Shown here: piece after piece, positions 6,612 to 14,498 of the stretch | Numbering within the stretch: position 1 is the stretch's first letter | Layout of the letters: each line of letters opens with the position of its first letter | DNA from: an uncultured Collinsella sp. | Lineage (GTDB): Bacteria; Actinomycetota; Coriobacteriia; Coriobacteriales; Coriobacteriaceae | Direction of reading: 5' to 3' | DNA length: 15,763 bases | Assembly: GCA_900544865.1 (NCBI GenBank) | Contig: UQXA01000042.1 | Span: forward strand, 1-15,763 | Translations under genes and position numbers: made by a program | The notes under the pieces: generated by a model | Databases searched by the model: none | What the model saw: the letters and a program-made list of their open reading frames with translations, nothing else | What the model was told of the DNA's origin: nothing

Positions 6612-8018
6612 ATGCCTCTTGCTGATGTCTTTAGCCTGCTCGTTTTGGGTCAGGGCAAATCCGGTCTCGATGTCGCCCGCTGGGCGCTGGCACATCCCGA
6701 GCGCGTAAGCGCCGTTACCGTGTATGGCGGCGGCACCTCTGAGCCCAATGTCGCCACGCGTGCGCTCGAGGCTGCTGGTGCGTCGTTTGTCTATGGGACC
6801 GAACAGGTCGAGGGCGCCTATGACGTATGCGTGACGTGCCCGGGCATCTCGGAGTTCTCTGGCTTCTTTAAGGCCGGGCGCGAGCATGCCGCCCAGATTA
6901 TGGGTGAGCCCGAGTTTGCCTATCGCCTGTCGCCCGATAACTGGATTGCCATTACGGGTACCAACGGCAAGACGACTACCACGTCGCTGACTGATTATCT
7001 GCTTAAGGCTGCCGGTGAGGCCAGCGTAGCTGTCGGCAACATCGGCGAGCCGCCGGTCAACGAGATTGACGGCCGAGCCCACAACGAGTGGTTTGTGGCT
7101 GAGCTCTCGAGCTATCAGATTGCTACGACCACCGAGCTCCACCCCCGCGTGGCGGTGCTGCTCAACATCACTCCCGACCACTTGGGCTGGCATAAGAGCC
7201 ATAAGAACTATGCGCTTGCCAAGATCAAACTGTTTGACAATATGGTCGATGACGATCTGGCGGTTGTCGACGTCGAAGACGCCGGCATTCACGAGTTCGA
7301 TGAGTACATCTACACGCCGGGTCGTCGCATCTGCAAGGTTGCCTTTGACGAGCCTGAGGGCGAGGATGCCGCCTTTGTGCGCGACGGCAAGATGGTCGTG
7401 CGCCTGAAGGGCGTCGAGACCCCGCTCATCGCTACATCCGAGCTCAAGATTTCGGGCCATCACAATGTTATCAATGCCTTGTGCGCTGCCACGGCTGCCC
7501 TGGCAGTCGGTGCCGATGTCGATGGTGTCTGCCGCGGTCTGGCCTCGTTCCAGCCGCTCGAGCACCGCGTGGAGCCGTGTGGCGAGATTGACGGCGTGCG
7601 CTACGTCAACGATTCCAAGGCGACCAACACCGATGCGGTCGAGAAGGCGCTGACGGCATTTCCCGATGACGACGTGATCTTGCTGCTCGGCGGCCACGAT
7701 AAGGGCACGCCGCTCACGGACTTCGCGCGCGTTGTTATGGATAACGTACGCTCGGTCGTCTGCTTTGGCGATGCGCGCGAGCGTTTCACCGCCGCTATGG
7801 ACGAGGCCGATGTCGATGGCGATGTGGATATCGCCCAGGCGGATGACCTGCGCGATGCCGTGGACGTCGCCCGTTCGCTGTCGAGCCGTGGCGACGTGAT
7901 CTTACTTTCTCCTGCCTGCTCTTCGTTCGATGAGTTCTCGGGCTATGAGGAGCGCGGCCGCGTGTTTAAGGACTATGTGGCCCAGCTTGCCGCTGCGGCG
8001 AAATCGCAAATGGAATAG
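6612..8018 (+). CDS. murD: UDP-MurNAc-L-alanine--D-glutamate ligase MurD
   Basis: MurD is the cytoplasmic ATP-dependent ligase adding D-glutamate to UDP-MurNAc-L-Ala. The 468-residue protein has an N-terminal Rossmann-like loop VLGQGKSGLD (11-20) and CPGIS (about 76-80). The ATP-binding GTNGKTTTT is at 116-124, with NIGEP (142-146) and ELSSYQI (163-169). ITPDHL (about 185-190), the hinge HHNVINALCA (about 282-291), VNDSKATNTDA (about 331-341) and LLLGGHDKG follow. The C-terminal LSPACSSFDEFSGYEERG is the MurD hallmark. The ATG lacks a strong ribosome binding site and starts 9 nt after mraY, so coupling is probable. Its stop codon sits directly against the ribosome binding site of ftsW. Confidence 0.96.
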   Translation: MPLADVFSLLVLGQGKSGLDVARWALAHPERVSAVTVYGGGTSEPNVATRALEAAGASFVYGTEQVEGAYDVCVTCPGISEFSGFFKAGREHAAQIMGEPEFAYRLSPDNWIAITGTNGKTTTTSLTDYLLKAAGEASVAVGNIGEPPVNEIDGRAHNEWFVAELSSYQIATTTELHPRVAVLLNITPDHLGWHKSHKNYALAKIKLFDNMVDDDLAVVDVEDAGIHEFDEYIYTPGRRICKVAFDEPEGEDAAFVRDGKMVVRLKGVETPLIATSELKISGHHNVINALCAATAALAVGADVDGVCRGLASFQPLEHRVEPCGEIDGVRYVNDSKATNTDAVEKALTAFPDDDVILLLGGHDKGTPLTDFARVVMDNVRSVVCFGDARERFTAAMDEADVDGDVDIAQADDLRDAVDVARSLSSRGDVILLSPACSSFDEFSGYEERGRVFKDYVAQLAAAAKSQME

Positions 8019-8027
8019 GGGTTGCCG

Positions 8028-9548
8028 GTGAGAGAGGAGAGCCCCCGACAAGGTATGAGGAGGCCCGACTCGGACCGTGCTTCCTCGCGGCGCAGCACAC
8101 CGCGTTCCGGTCGCGGCGGGCTGACGTTTAGCGAACGCTATATTGCCGGCGTTCCCGCCCGTATCATGCGCCCCCGTTTGATATTCATGGCCTGCCTGTT
8201 TACCTTGGTGTGCTTTGGCCTGCTGATGGTGTACTCGGCGTCTTCGGTCGAGGCGCTGCACGAGAATGGCTCGGCGACGTTTTTTCTGTTTCGACAAGCC
8301 GCGTTTGCCGGAGTTGGCGTGCTGGCTATGGTTGCCATCGTGCGCGTTTTGCCGGACAGCTGGTTTGGGGAGGATGTGCTCAGGATCTTCCTCATCGGCA
8401 TGATAGGGCTACTGCTTCTGGTGTTCTTGGTGGGCAGTGGCAGCCGTGGCGCCACGCGCTGGCTCAACATCGCCGGTATTCAGTTCCAGCCTTCCGAGTT
8501 TTTAAAGCCATTTGCCATTGCGTATTCGGCCATCATGCTTGATCGCTTCTTTTCGCCCGGTGGCAACATCAACGAATTCCTTCGCAAGATGGGCATCTAC
8601 CTGGGCATTTCGCTCTTTCTGATCTTTATCCAGCCCGATTTCGGTACTGTCCTGATCATCCTGTTGACCCTCATGTGCATGGCGTTGTTTGCGGGTCTCG
8701 ACCCCAGATTTATCATCGGCGTGCTAATCTTCGGCATTCTCGTGATCGTGATTGCGCTTGTCGCAGAGCCGTACCGTATGGTGCGTATTCAGGTTGCCTT
8801 GAACCCTTGGGCCGACGAGTATGGTGACGGCTATCAGGCCACGCTTGCCATTATGGCCTTTGCCTCGGGCGGTCTGTTCGGCCGTGGCATCGGCAACTCA
8901 ACCATGAAGTACTCGTATCTGCCCGAGGCGCACAATGACTACATCCTGGCCATCATTGGCGAGGAAGTCGGTTTTGTCGGAACCGTGCTGTTCTTCTTGG
9001 TGTTTGCGATGCTGATCTACTCGGCGTTTCGCATTGCCGAGCAGGCGACCGATCGCCGGGGCGCGCTTATGGCGTCTGGCTCCGCGGTCATTCTCGCAGT
9101 GCAGTTTTTGATTAACGCGCTGGGCATCCTCAACGTGTTTCCCATGACGGGCAAACCGTTGCCGTTTATTAGCTACGGCGGTTCGTCGATTATTGTGTCG
9201 CTCATGCTTGCCGGGTTGATCCTGCGCGTTTCGTACGAGAGCGCCCGCCGCGATGAGTATGACCGCCGCCGCGAGAGCTTTGCCGTTATGGATGAGAGTA
9301 CCGCCGGCGTGCCCCACGTGCGCGGCGAGCGATCTTCGCGTAACGGTTTTACCGTCCTGGATGGCTCTGCGACCGAGCCGGCAGCCCGCCCGCGTCAGCG
9401 AACGGCGCCGCAAGGTCGTCCTCAGCGCCCCAGCCCTCGCAACGCGGGCGGCGGATATAATCGAATCGATTTGAACTCGGACCCGTCGGCGCGTCTGCGT
9501 ACCGACGACCAGGGACCGCGTGTACGAAGGGACTACCATGACCGATAA
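8028..9548 (+). CDS. ftsW: FtsW, SEDS-family septal peptidoglycan glycosyltransferase
   Basis: FtsW polymerises lipid II at the septum together with FtsI. The 506-residue protein has a basic N-terminal tail (about 1-45), roughly ten membrane spans, and SEDS motifs: GATRWLNIAGIQFQPSEF (141-158), QPDFGT, LPEAHNDYI (298-306) with Asp304 aligning with the catalytic aspartate known in RodA, and FPMTGKPLPFISYGGSS. An arginine-rich cytoplasmic tail of about 100 residues follows and contains a short repeat (FAVMDES, then FTVLDGS 23 residues later). I chose GTG at 8028 because AGGGG (8016-8020) lies 7 nt upstream; a TTG at 8022 would leave only 1 nt. RodA is the alternative, but the dcw position between murD and murG argues for FtsW. 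Confidence 0.94.
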   Translation: MREESPRQGMRRPDSDRASSRRSTPRSGRGGLTFSERYIAGVPARIMRPRLIFMACLFTLVCFGLLMVYSASSVEALHENGSATFFLFRQAAFAGVGVLAMVAIVRVLPDSWFGEDVLRIFLIGMIGLLLLVFLVGSGSRGATRWLNIAGIQFQPSEFLKPFAIAYSAIMLDRFFSPGGNINEFLRKMGIYLGISLFLIFIQPDFGTVLIILLTLMCMALFAGLDPRFIIGVLIFGILVIVIALVAEPYRMVRIQVALNPWADEYGDGYQATLAIMAFASGGLFGRGIGNSTMKYSYLPEAHNDYILAIIGEEVGFVGTVLFFLVFAMLIYSAFRIAEQATDRRGALMASGSAVILAVQFLINALGILNVFPMTGKPLPFISYGGSSIIVSLMLAGLILRVSYESARRDEYDRRRESFAVMDESTAGVPHVRGERSSRNGFTVLDGSATEPAARPRQRTAPQGRPQRPSPRNAGGGYNRIDLNSDPSARLRTDDQGPRVRRDYHDR

Positions 9549-10653
9549 AATGACCGTTGCTATTGCAGCCGGCGGCACGGCCGGGCACATCAACCCCGCG
9601 CTCGCCTTGGCCGAAGAGCTGCGTGACCGTGGCCACCACGTTGTGTTCGTGGGCCAGTCGCGCAAGCTCGAGGGTCGTCTGGTCCCCGAGGCTGGGTTTG
9701 ATTTTGTGCCCATTACGGTCACGGGCTTCGACCGCTCCCGTCCTTGGACGGCGCTGACCTCGCTGTGGCGTGTCAACAAAGCCAAGCGTGCGCTCGCCAG
9801 TCATTTCTCAAAGGTCGGCAAGCCCGATGCCGCCATTGGTTTTGGTGCCTATGTCGAGGTTCCGCTGCTGGGGTGGTGCAAGGGCGCGGGCGTTCCGTAT
9901 CTGCTGCATGAGCAGAACTCTGTTCCGGGCCTGGCCAACAAGATGATGAACTCCCACGCCGCCCGCGTGTGCATCTCGGTGCCGGCAGCGCGTTCGGTCT
10001 TTGAGCGCGAAGGTGACCCTGACCACGTGCTCATGACCGGCAACCCCGTACGTCGCTCGGTGATCGAGGGCGATCGCGCTCGCGGCCGCAAGGCACTTGG
10101 CGTTCCCGAGGACGCTACGCTGCTGCTCGTCTTTGGCGGTTCACTTGGCGCCCAGCACCTCAACGAGCGTGTGGCTTCGCTCAAAAACGAGCTGCTTTCG
10201 CGCAAGAACCTCTATGTGTTGCATTCGACGGGTGCCGACGGCTTTGAGGAGACCGAGCGCGCTTTGGCGCTGACGCCCGAGGAGGCGAAGCGTTACCGCG
10301 TCCAGCCTTACATCGACAACATGGGCGATATGCTGGCTGCTGCCGATTTGGTGCTCTCGCGTTCGGGCGCATCGAGCGTGGCCGAGATCGCTGCACTCGC
10401 CGTGCCTTCGGTGCTCGTGCCGTACCCGCATGCGACGGCCGACCACCAAACCACCAATGCCCGTTATCTGGTCGACGCTGGGGCCGGCGTGCTCTGCGCC
10501 GATGCCGATATCGACGGTTCTGCCTTTGCCGATGAACTGCTGCACCTGGTCGATGACGCGGCGGCGCGCGACGCCATGCGTCAGGCGGCGCGTGGTCTGG
10601 CCCAGGATAGGGCCGCCGCTCTTCTGGCGGATGCGGTAGAGGGTTTGCGTTAG
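9538..10653 (+). CDS. murG: MurG, lipid II-forming UDP-GlcNAc transferase
   Basis: MurG is a peripheral membrane GT28 glycosyltransferase adding GlcNAc to lipid I to give lipid II. The 371-residue product has the glycine loop AGGTAGHINPALALAEEL (11-28), GFGAYVEVP (101-109), LLHEQNSVPGLANKM (122-136), MTGNPVRRS (166-174), the second glycine loop FGGSLGAQHLNE (199-210), and the UDP-GlcNAc pocket SRSGASSVAEIAALAVPSVL (274-293) followed by PYPHATADHQTTNAR (295-309). The ATG at 9538 is preceded by AAGGGA (9527-9532) at 5 nt. An in-frame GTG at 9520 has no such site. It overlaps the end of ftsW by 11 nt, which implies translational coupling. Confidence 0.96.
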   Translation: MTDKMTVAIAAGGTAGHINPALALAEELRDRGHHVVFVGQSRKLEGRLVPEAGFDFVPITVTGFDRSRPWTALTSLWRVNKAKRALASHFSKVGKPDAAIGFGAYVEVPLLGWCKGAGVPYLLHEQNSVPGLANKMMNSHAARVCISVPAARSVFEREGDPDHVLMTGNPVRRSVIEGDRARGRKALGVPEDATLLLVFGGSLGAQHLNERVASLKNELLSRKNLYVLHSTGADGFEETERALALTPEEAKRYRVQPYIDNMGDMLAAADLVLSRSGASSVAEIAALAVPSVLVPYPHATADHQTTNARYLVDAGAGVLCADADIDGSAFADELLHLVDDAAARDAMRQAARGLAQDRAAALLADAVEGLR

Positions 10654-10750
10654 TTAGACGGGATATCGTCGGTCGCCCTCGCGCTGATGCGGTAGGTGCG
10701 GTACAGTTAACGGGTTACAGGCAGTGTTTACGCAAGGAGTACACGAGCAC
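10654..10750 (+). promoter_or_regulatory. murG-murC intergenic leader with no clear promoter
   Basis: The 97-bp gap has no recognisable gene. GACG and CGTC flank a GATATC core just after murG (10657-10670), forming an imperfect dyad. Two similar words, GGTACAG and GGTTACAG, occur about 13 bp apart near 10701-10720. I could not find a -35/-10 pair of good quality. AAGGAG at 10734-10739 is the ribosome binding site for murC. Confidence 0.3.
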
Positions 10751-12169
10751 ATGGCTGATTCCCAGACTGCAACCTCCGCGCCCGAGTTTAAGAGCGCCCA
10801 CTTTATCGGTATCGGCGGCGCCGGCATGAGCGGCATCGCCCTCGTTCTGCACGAGCGCGGTTATGCCGTTACCGGCTCCGACCTTAAGACGTCACGTTAT
10901 ATCCGCCAGCTTACCCGCGCTGGTGTGAAGGTGCATGTGGGCCATGAGGCCGCCACGATCGACGAGGTCAAGCCCGACGTGGTTGTTGTCTCCACCGCTA
11001 TTCCGGAGTCCAACCCTGAACTCGTGCGCGCTCGCGAGCTTGGTATTCCCGTGTGGCCCCGTGGCAAGATGCTCTCTGCTTTGGGCCACGGTTACACCAC
11101 CGTCGCTGTTGCCGGCACGCATGGCAAGACCACCACGTCTTCGATGTGCGCCACCATGCTCGACCGCATGGGTCTGGATCCGAGCTTCTTGATCGGTGGC
11201 ATCGTCGAGGGCTATGACACGAACGGCAAGAACGGCTCGGGCGACTACTTTGTCGCCGAGGCCGACGAGTCCGACAGCTCCTTCCTGTTCCTGAACCCCA
11301 ACGTGGTCATTGTGACCAACGTCGAGGCCGACCACCTCGATCACTACTCGGGTATCGAGGAGATCGAGGCAACTTTCGCCAAATTCATGAGCCTGGTGGG
11401 CGAGGACGGCACCGTCATCGTCTGCGGTGAGGACCCGCATCTGGTCGAGCTCGCCAAGTCGACGGGTCGTCACGTGCTTTCCTACGGCTTTGCCGAGAGC
11501 AACGACATCGTCTGCATGCACCCGGATGTCAAGGGCATCCAGAGCGACTTTATCGTTCGCTTTGAGGACGGCACTGAGCACGCTGTGGAGATCAAGAGCA
11601 ATCCCGGTCGCCACAACATGCTCAACGCCACGGCGGTGCTCACCGTCGCCCATGTCCTGGGCCTTGACATCGACGCCGCCGCCAAGGCGCTCTCGAGCTT
11701 TGAGGGCGTCCGCCGTCGCTTTACCCACGTGGGCGATATCGATGGCATCACCGTGGTCGATGATTACGGCCATCACCCCACCGAGATCAAGGCGACGCTT
11801 GCTGCCGCTTCGTCGCTGGGCTACAAGCATGTCGACGTCGTGTTCCAGCCGCACCGCTATTCGCGTCTGCAGGCCCTGTGCGACGACTTTGCCGATGCAT
11901 TTGCCAATGCCGATAAGCTGCTGCTGATTGATGTGTTCTCGGCTGGCGAGATGCCCATTCCGGGTGTCACCTCTAAGATGCTCGCCGATACCGTGCGCGC
12001 CAAGCATCCTGACAAGGAGGTCGTGTATTGCTCCAGCCGTCTTGAGCTCAACCAGGAGCTCGAGCAGATGGTGGGCGAGGGCGACCTGCTGCTCACCATG
12101 GGTGCTGGTGACGTTACGACCGTCGGTCCCGAGTTCATCGAGTATCTGACTGCCAAGAAAGACGCTTAA
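10751..12169 (+). CDS. murC: UDP-N-acetylmuramate--L-alanine ligase MurC
   Basis: MurC is the ATP-dependent cytoplasmic ligase attaching L-alanine to UDP-MurNAc, the first amino acid of the stem peptide. The 472-residue protein shows HFIGIGGAGMSGIA (17-30), VTGSD (40-44), the P-loop AGTHGKTTTSSM (121-132), EADESDSSFL (170-179), NVEADHLDHY (190-199), HNMLNATAV (288-296), VDDYGHHPTEI (336-346) and FQPHRYSR (365-372), all MurC hallmarks. The ATG is chosen because AAGGAG lies 11 nt upstream; a GTG at 10724 would add nine residues but has no ribosome binding site. murB begins 5 nt after its stop. Confidence 0.96.
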   Translation: MADSQTATSAPEFKSAHFIGIGGAGMSGIALVLHERGYAVTGSDLKTSRYIRQLTRAGVKVHVGHEAATIDEVKPDVVVVSTAIPESNPELVRARELGIPVWPRGKMLSALGHGYTTVAVAGTHGKTTTSSMCATMLDRMGLDPSFLIGGIVEGYDTNGKNGSGDYFVAEADESDSSFLFLNPNVVIVTNVEADHLDHYSGIEEIEATFAKFMSLVGEDGTVIVCGEDPHLVELAKSTGRHVLSYGFAESNDIVCMHPDVKGIQSDFIVRFEDGTEHAVEIKSNPGRHNMLNATAVLTVAHVLGLDIDAAAKALSSFEGVRRRFTHVGDIDGITVVDDYGHHPTEIKATLAAASSLGYKHVDVVFQPHRYSRLQALCDDFADAFANADKLLLIDVFSAGEMPIPGVTSKMLADTVRAKHPDKEVVYCSSRLELNQELEQMVGEGDLLLTMGAGDVTTVGPEFIEYLTAKKDA

Positions 12170-12174
12170 GTCTA

Positions 12175-13086
12175 ATGGGTCTGTTTAACGCCGTCATGGC
12201 GCTCTCGGGCATGATCGACACGGATGTGATCGAGGACGAGCGCCTTGCGCGTCATACGAGCTACCGTATCGGCGGCAAGGCCGACCTCTTTGTGACGTGC
12301 CATAGCTATCATGCCCTTCGCCGCGCCGTGGCGGTGCTCGATCGCGAGCAGGTGCCGTGGGTCATCATCGGCAAGGGCTCCAATCTGCTGGTTGCCGATG
12401 GCGGTTATCGCGGCGCCGTCATTTCGCTCGGACGTGAGTTTCAGCGCACGGTTGTTGCCGATGACGGTTGTACGCTGACGGTCGGTGCGGGCGTGATGTT
12501 TGCGCGCCTGGTCAACGATGCCCTGTCGCGTAGCCTCTCGGGCCTTGAGTTTGCCGTTGGCATCCCTGGCTCGGTTGGCGGTGCGATATCTATGAATGCC
12601 GGCACACGGACCGAGTGGATTGGCTCGCTGGTTGAGGATGTCGTAACGTTTGACCCGGCATCCGGTATCAAGCATTATGCGGGGTCCGAGATCACTTGGG
12701 GCTACCGCGAATGTAGCCTTCCCCGCAATGAGATCATCCTCGAGTGCGTGCTCAAGCTTAAACCGGCGCCCAAGGCCGACATTCGCGAGCGCATGGAACG
12801 GTACCTGACGAGGCGCAAGCGTACGCAGCCCATGGGTCGCGCATCCTGTGGGTCGGTCTTTCGTAACCCGCCCGATGCGAGTGTGGGCAAGCTTATCGAG
12901 GATTGTGGATTAAAGGGTTTTTCGATTGGCGGCGCGGAAGTTTCGCCCGTTCACGCTAATTTTATCGTTAATAACGGAACTGCCTCGGCCGATGACGTTG
13001 CCGCGGTTATCAGACATGTGCACGGAAAGGTGAGGGAGGCGTATGGCATCGAGCTCAGACCGGAAGTTAAATTCCTCGGCTTCTAG
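12175..13086 (+). CDS. murB: UDP-N-acetylenolpyruvoylglucosamine reductase MurB
   Basis: MurB is the FAD-dependent cytoplasmic enzyme that uses NADPH to reduce enolpyruvyl-UDP-GlcNAc to UDP-MurNAc. The 303-residue product carries the FAD-binding segment with TSYRIGGKAD (28-37), IIGKGSNLLVADGG (64-77), the GIPGSVGGAISMNAG loop (129-143), the arginine of GYREC (Arg178), SCGSVFRNP (224-232) with the proton-donor serine expected at Ser227, and a C-terminal LRPEVKFLG with the expected catalytic glutamate Glu297. The length and this motif set fit the shorter, Gram-positive-type MurB. There is no clear ribosome binding site, but it starts only 5 nt after murC, so coupling is likely. The last 44 nt overlap ftsQ. 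Confidence 0.95.
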   Translation: MGLFNAVMALSGMIDTDVIEDERLARHTSYRIGGKADLFVTCHSYHALRRAVAVLDREQVPWVIIGKGSNLLVADGGYRGAVISLGREFQRTVVADDGCTLTVGAGVMFARLVNDALSRSLSGLEFAVGIPGSVGGAISMNAGTRTEWIGSLVEDVVTFDPASGIKHYAGSEITWGYRECSLPRNEIILECVLKLKPAPKADIRERMERYLTRRKRTQPMGRASCGSVFRNPPDASVGKLIEDCGLKGFSIGGAEVSPVHANFIVNNGTASADDVAAVIRHVHGKVREAYGIELRPEVKFLGF

Positions 13087-14299
13087 AGCATCGAAACCCA
13101 CCTTCCGCCGCGCCGGAGGGCGTTCCGGCGCGCCTGCCAAACCTCAACGCAATACCGTCGCGCACTCTAAGTCTGTCGGGCATGCTCGACAGACCAGTCG
13201 TCCGGTTGTCGGCTCGCAGCTCGGTAATCGTCCGGCCGCAAAAAAGTCCTCGCGTCCCTCGGTGACGTCAAAGCCTGTTATGGGCGCCAAACCTGCCCGT
13301 CCCATGGCAACTCCTAAGCCCTCGACGGGAACTAAAGCGCCGCGTCCAGGTCGCACGCTGGGCGCATCGAAACCGCGCTCGCTGACATCGGTGCCGGCTA
13401 CCGCCAAGAAGCCTTCGGGTAAAAAAAGCGTCAACCCGTTGTCTTCACTTGGGGCGATGGTAAATAAAACATCAGACGCCGCTTCTGTCGTTGCAGGCAA
13501 AGGCAAAATCGTGGGCGGCGTTCTGGCCGCCTTGGCCGTGCTCGTCGTCGTTGCCATCGTGGTGATCAACTCTGGATTGTTTACCGCCACTGATATTCAG
13601 ATTCAAGGCAGCGAGCATGTGACGAAGCACGATGCTATCCAGCTGATCGATTTGCCCGAGGGAACGTCGCTTTTTAACGTCGATCCCGACCAGATTACCG
13701 AGGACCTCAAGCAGAATCCGTGGGTCTCGGGCGTGGATGTCCAGCGTCAGTTCCCGCATACGCTCATCATTACGCCGATGGAGCGCAAGGTCATCGCAAT
13801 TGCCTATATCAGTTCCGATGACCTTGCCTGGGCCATCGGGGATGATGACACCTGGATCGCCCCACTGTCGACGTCGGTCGAAGTGGACGACCAAGGCAAC
13901 GTCATCACGACAGGGCAGGGCTCAAATACCTTGACCGGAATCGATGCCGCGCTGGTGCTCGCTAAGCACTATGGCGCGGTGTTGTTGACTGATGTCTCGG
14001 CGGATGTCGCTCCGGTTTCCGGCCAGGCAGTGAGCTCCAAGGCCGTTAAGGCTGGCTTGGATTATGTGCGTGGTTTTTCGAGCGAGTTCTTGGGACAAGT
14101 CAAGGATATTTCCACGCCTTCGGTCGAAGCCATCTCGGCAAACCTCAATAACGGCATTGAGGTGTCGCTGGGCGATTCGGACGATATCGTCAAGAAGGAG
14201 CGCGTAGTCACCAAGCTGCTTTCGCAGGTAGAGGGCGTAACGTATATCAATGTGCGCTCTCCGGGTAACTATACATTTAGGAACGCTCCGACCTCGTAG
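13043..14299 (+). CDS. ftsQ: FtsQ/DivIB-type cell division protein with POTRA domain
   Basis: FtsQ is a bitopic divisome protein that bridges FtsZ-side components and the FtsLB/FtsWI complex. The 418-residue protein begins with a cytoplasmic tail of about 150 residues full of Ser, Lys, Arg and Pro, with KP or RP pairs recurring irregularly. A membrane span follows (about 155-176), then a POTRA-like domain (about 183-250: TDIQIQGSEHVTKHDAI, then LFNVDPDQITEDLKQNPWV and VQRQFPHTLIITPMERK), and the less conserved beta domain to the end. AGGGAGG at 13033-13039 precedes the ATG by 3 nt. The start lies inside murB, a 44-nt overlap. A 9-bp hairpin at 13109-13132 sits early in the gene. Most of the tail could be lost to a later start, but the ribosome binding site supports this one. 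Confidence 0.9.
   Translation: MASSSDRKLNSSASRASKPTFRRAGGRSGAPAKPQRNTVAHSKSVGHARQTSRPVVGSQLGNRPAAKKSSRPSVTSKPVMGAKPARPMATPKPSTGTKAPRPGRTLGASKPRSLTSVPATAKKPSGKKSVNPLSSLGAMVNKTSDAASVVAGKGKIVGGVLAALAVLVVVAIVVINSGLFTATDIQIQGSEHVTKHDAIQLIDLPEGTSLFNVDPDQITEDLKQNPWVSGVDVQRQFPHTLIITPMERKVIAIAYISSDDLAWAIGDDDTWIAPLSTSVEVDDQGNVITTGQGSNTLTGIDAALVLAKHYGAVLLTDVSADVAPVSGQAVSSKAVKAGLDYVRGFSSEFLGQVKDISTPSVEAISANLNNGIEVSLGDSDDIVKKERVVTKLLSQVEGVTYINVRSPGNYTFRNAPTS
13109..13132 (+). repeat. 9-bp stem, 6-nt loop hairpin just after the murB stop, inside ftsQ
   Basis: CGCGCCGGA (13109-13117) and TCCGGCGCG (13124-13132) are perfect reverse complements with a GGGCGT loop. The structure begins 22 nt after the murB stop and covers ftsQ codons 23-30. 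No T-run follows, so it is not an intrinsic terminator. It could shape mRNA stability or early translation of ftsQ, or simply reflect the GC-rich, Arg/Gly-coding tail. Confidence 0.6.
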
Positions 14300-14498
14300 C
14301 GCTGGTTGATGCTTTGTTGAGGGGCCATACCACGCCGTTTATCTGGTTTGTTTGGTTTTCACGGTCAATTATTTGACTGATACGTTCATAATGTGCAAAC
14401 ATAATACGGTTTACCTTTGCATTTACTTTCAACCTGAAGGTTAATGTGCGCAGGGGTCGACCCATGCTATGGCTATAACCTTTGTTCGGAGGACCGAC
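14300..14498 (+). promoter_or_regulatory. 199-bp AT-richer ftsQ-ftsZ region, probable ftsZ promoter(s)
   Basis: The stretch from about 14330 to 14450 is clearly richer in A and T than the flanking genes and codes for nothing I recognise. CATAAT occurs twice, at 14387-14392 and 14400-14405, a 13-bp step, and could give alternative -10 elements. TTGACT at 14373-14378 is a good -35 word but its spacing (8 and 21 bp) is wrong for both. TTGCAT (14417-14422) and GTTAAT (14440-14445) have a 17-bp spacer but poor matches. GGGTCGACCC (14454-14463) is a perfect 10-bp palindrome, 35 bp before the ftsZ start. I saw no terminator after ftsQ. An independent ftsZ promoter is usual in dcw clusters, so regulation here is likely but the exact elements are not settled. 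Confidence 0.5.

Noticed and set aside
5946..7697. 583-codon minus-strand open frame opposite mraY and murD
   Set aside because: Same shadow effect; the plus strand encodes MraY and MurD with all motifs intact.
8022..8027. TTG start for FtsW
   Set aside because: Only 1 nt separates it from AGGGG; GTG 8028 has the correct spacing.
9520..9537. GTG start extending MurG by six residues
   Set aside because: No ribosome binding site; ATG 9538 has AAGGGA at a good distance and gives the usual N-terminus.
10724..10750. GTG start extending MurC by nine residues
   Set aside because: The AAGGAG ribosome binding site lies downstream of this GTG, so it serves the ATG at 10751.
14469..14498. ATG start extending FtsZ by ten residues
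   Set aside because: The GGAGG site at 14488-14492 lies inside this extension and fits ATG 14499.
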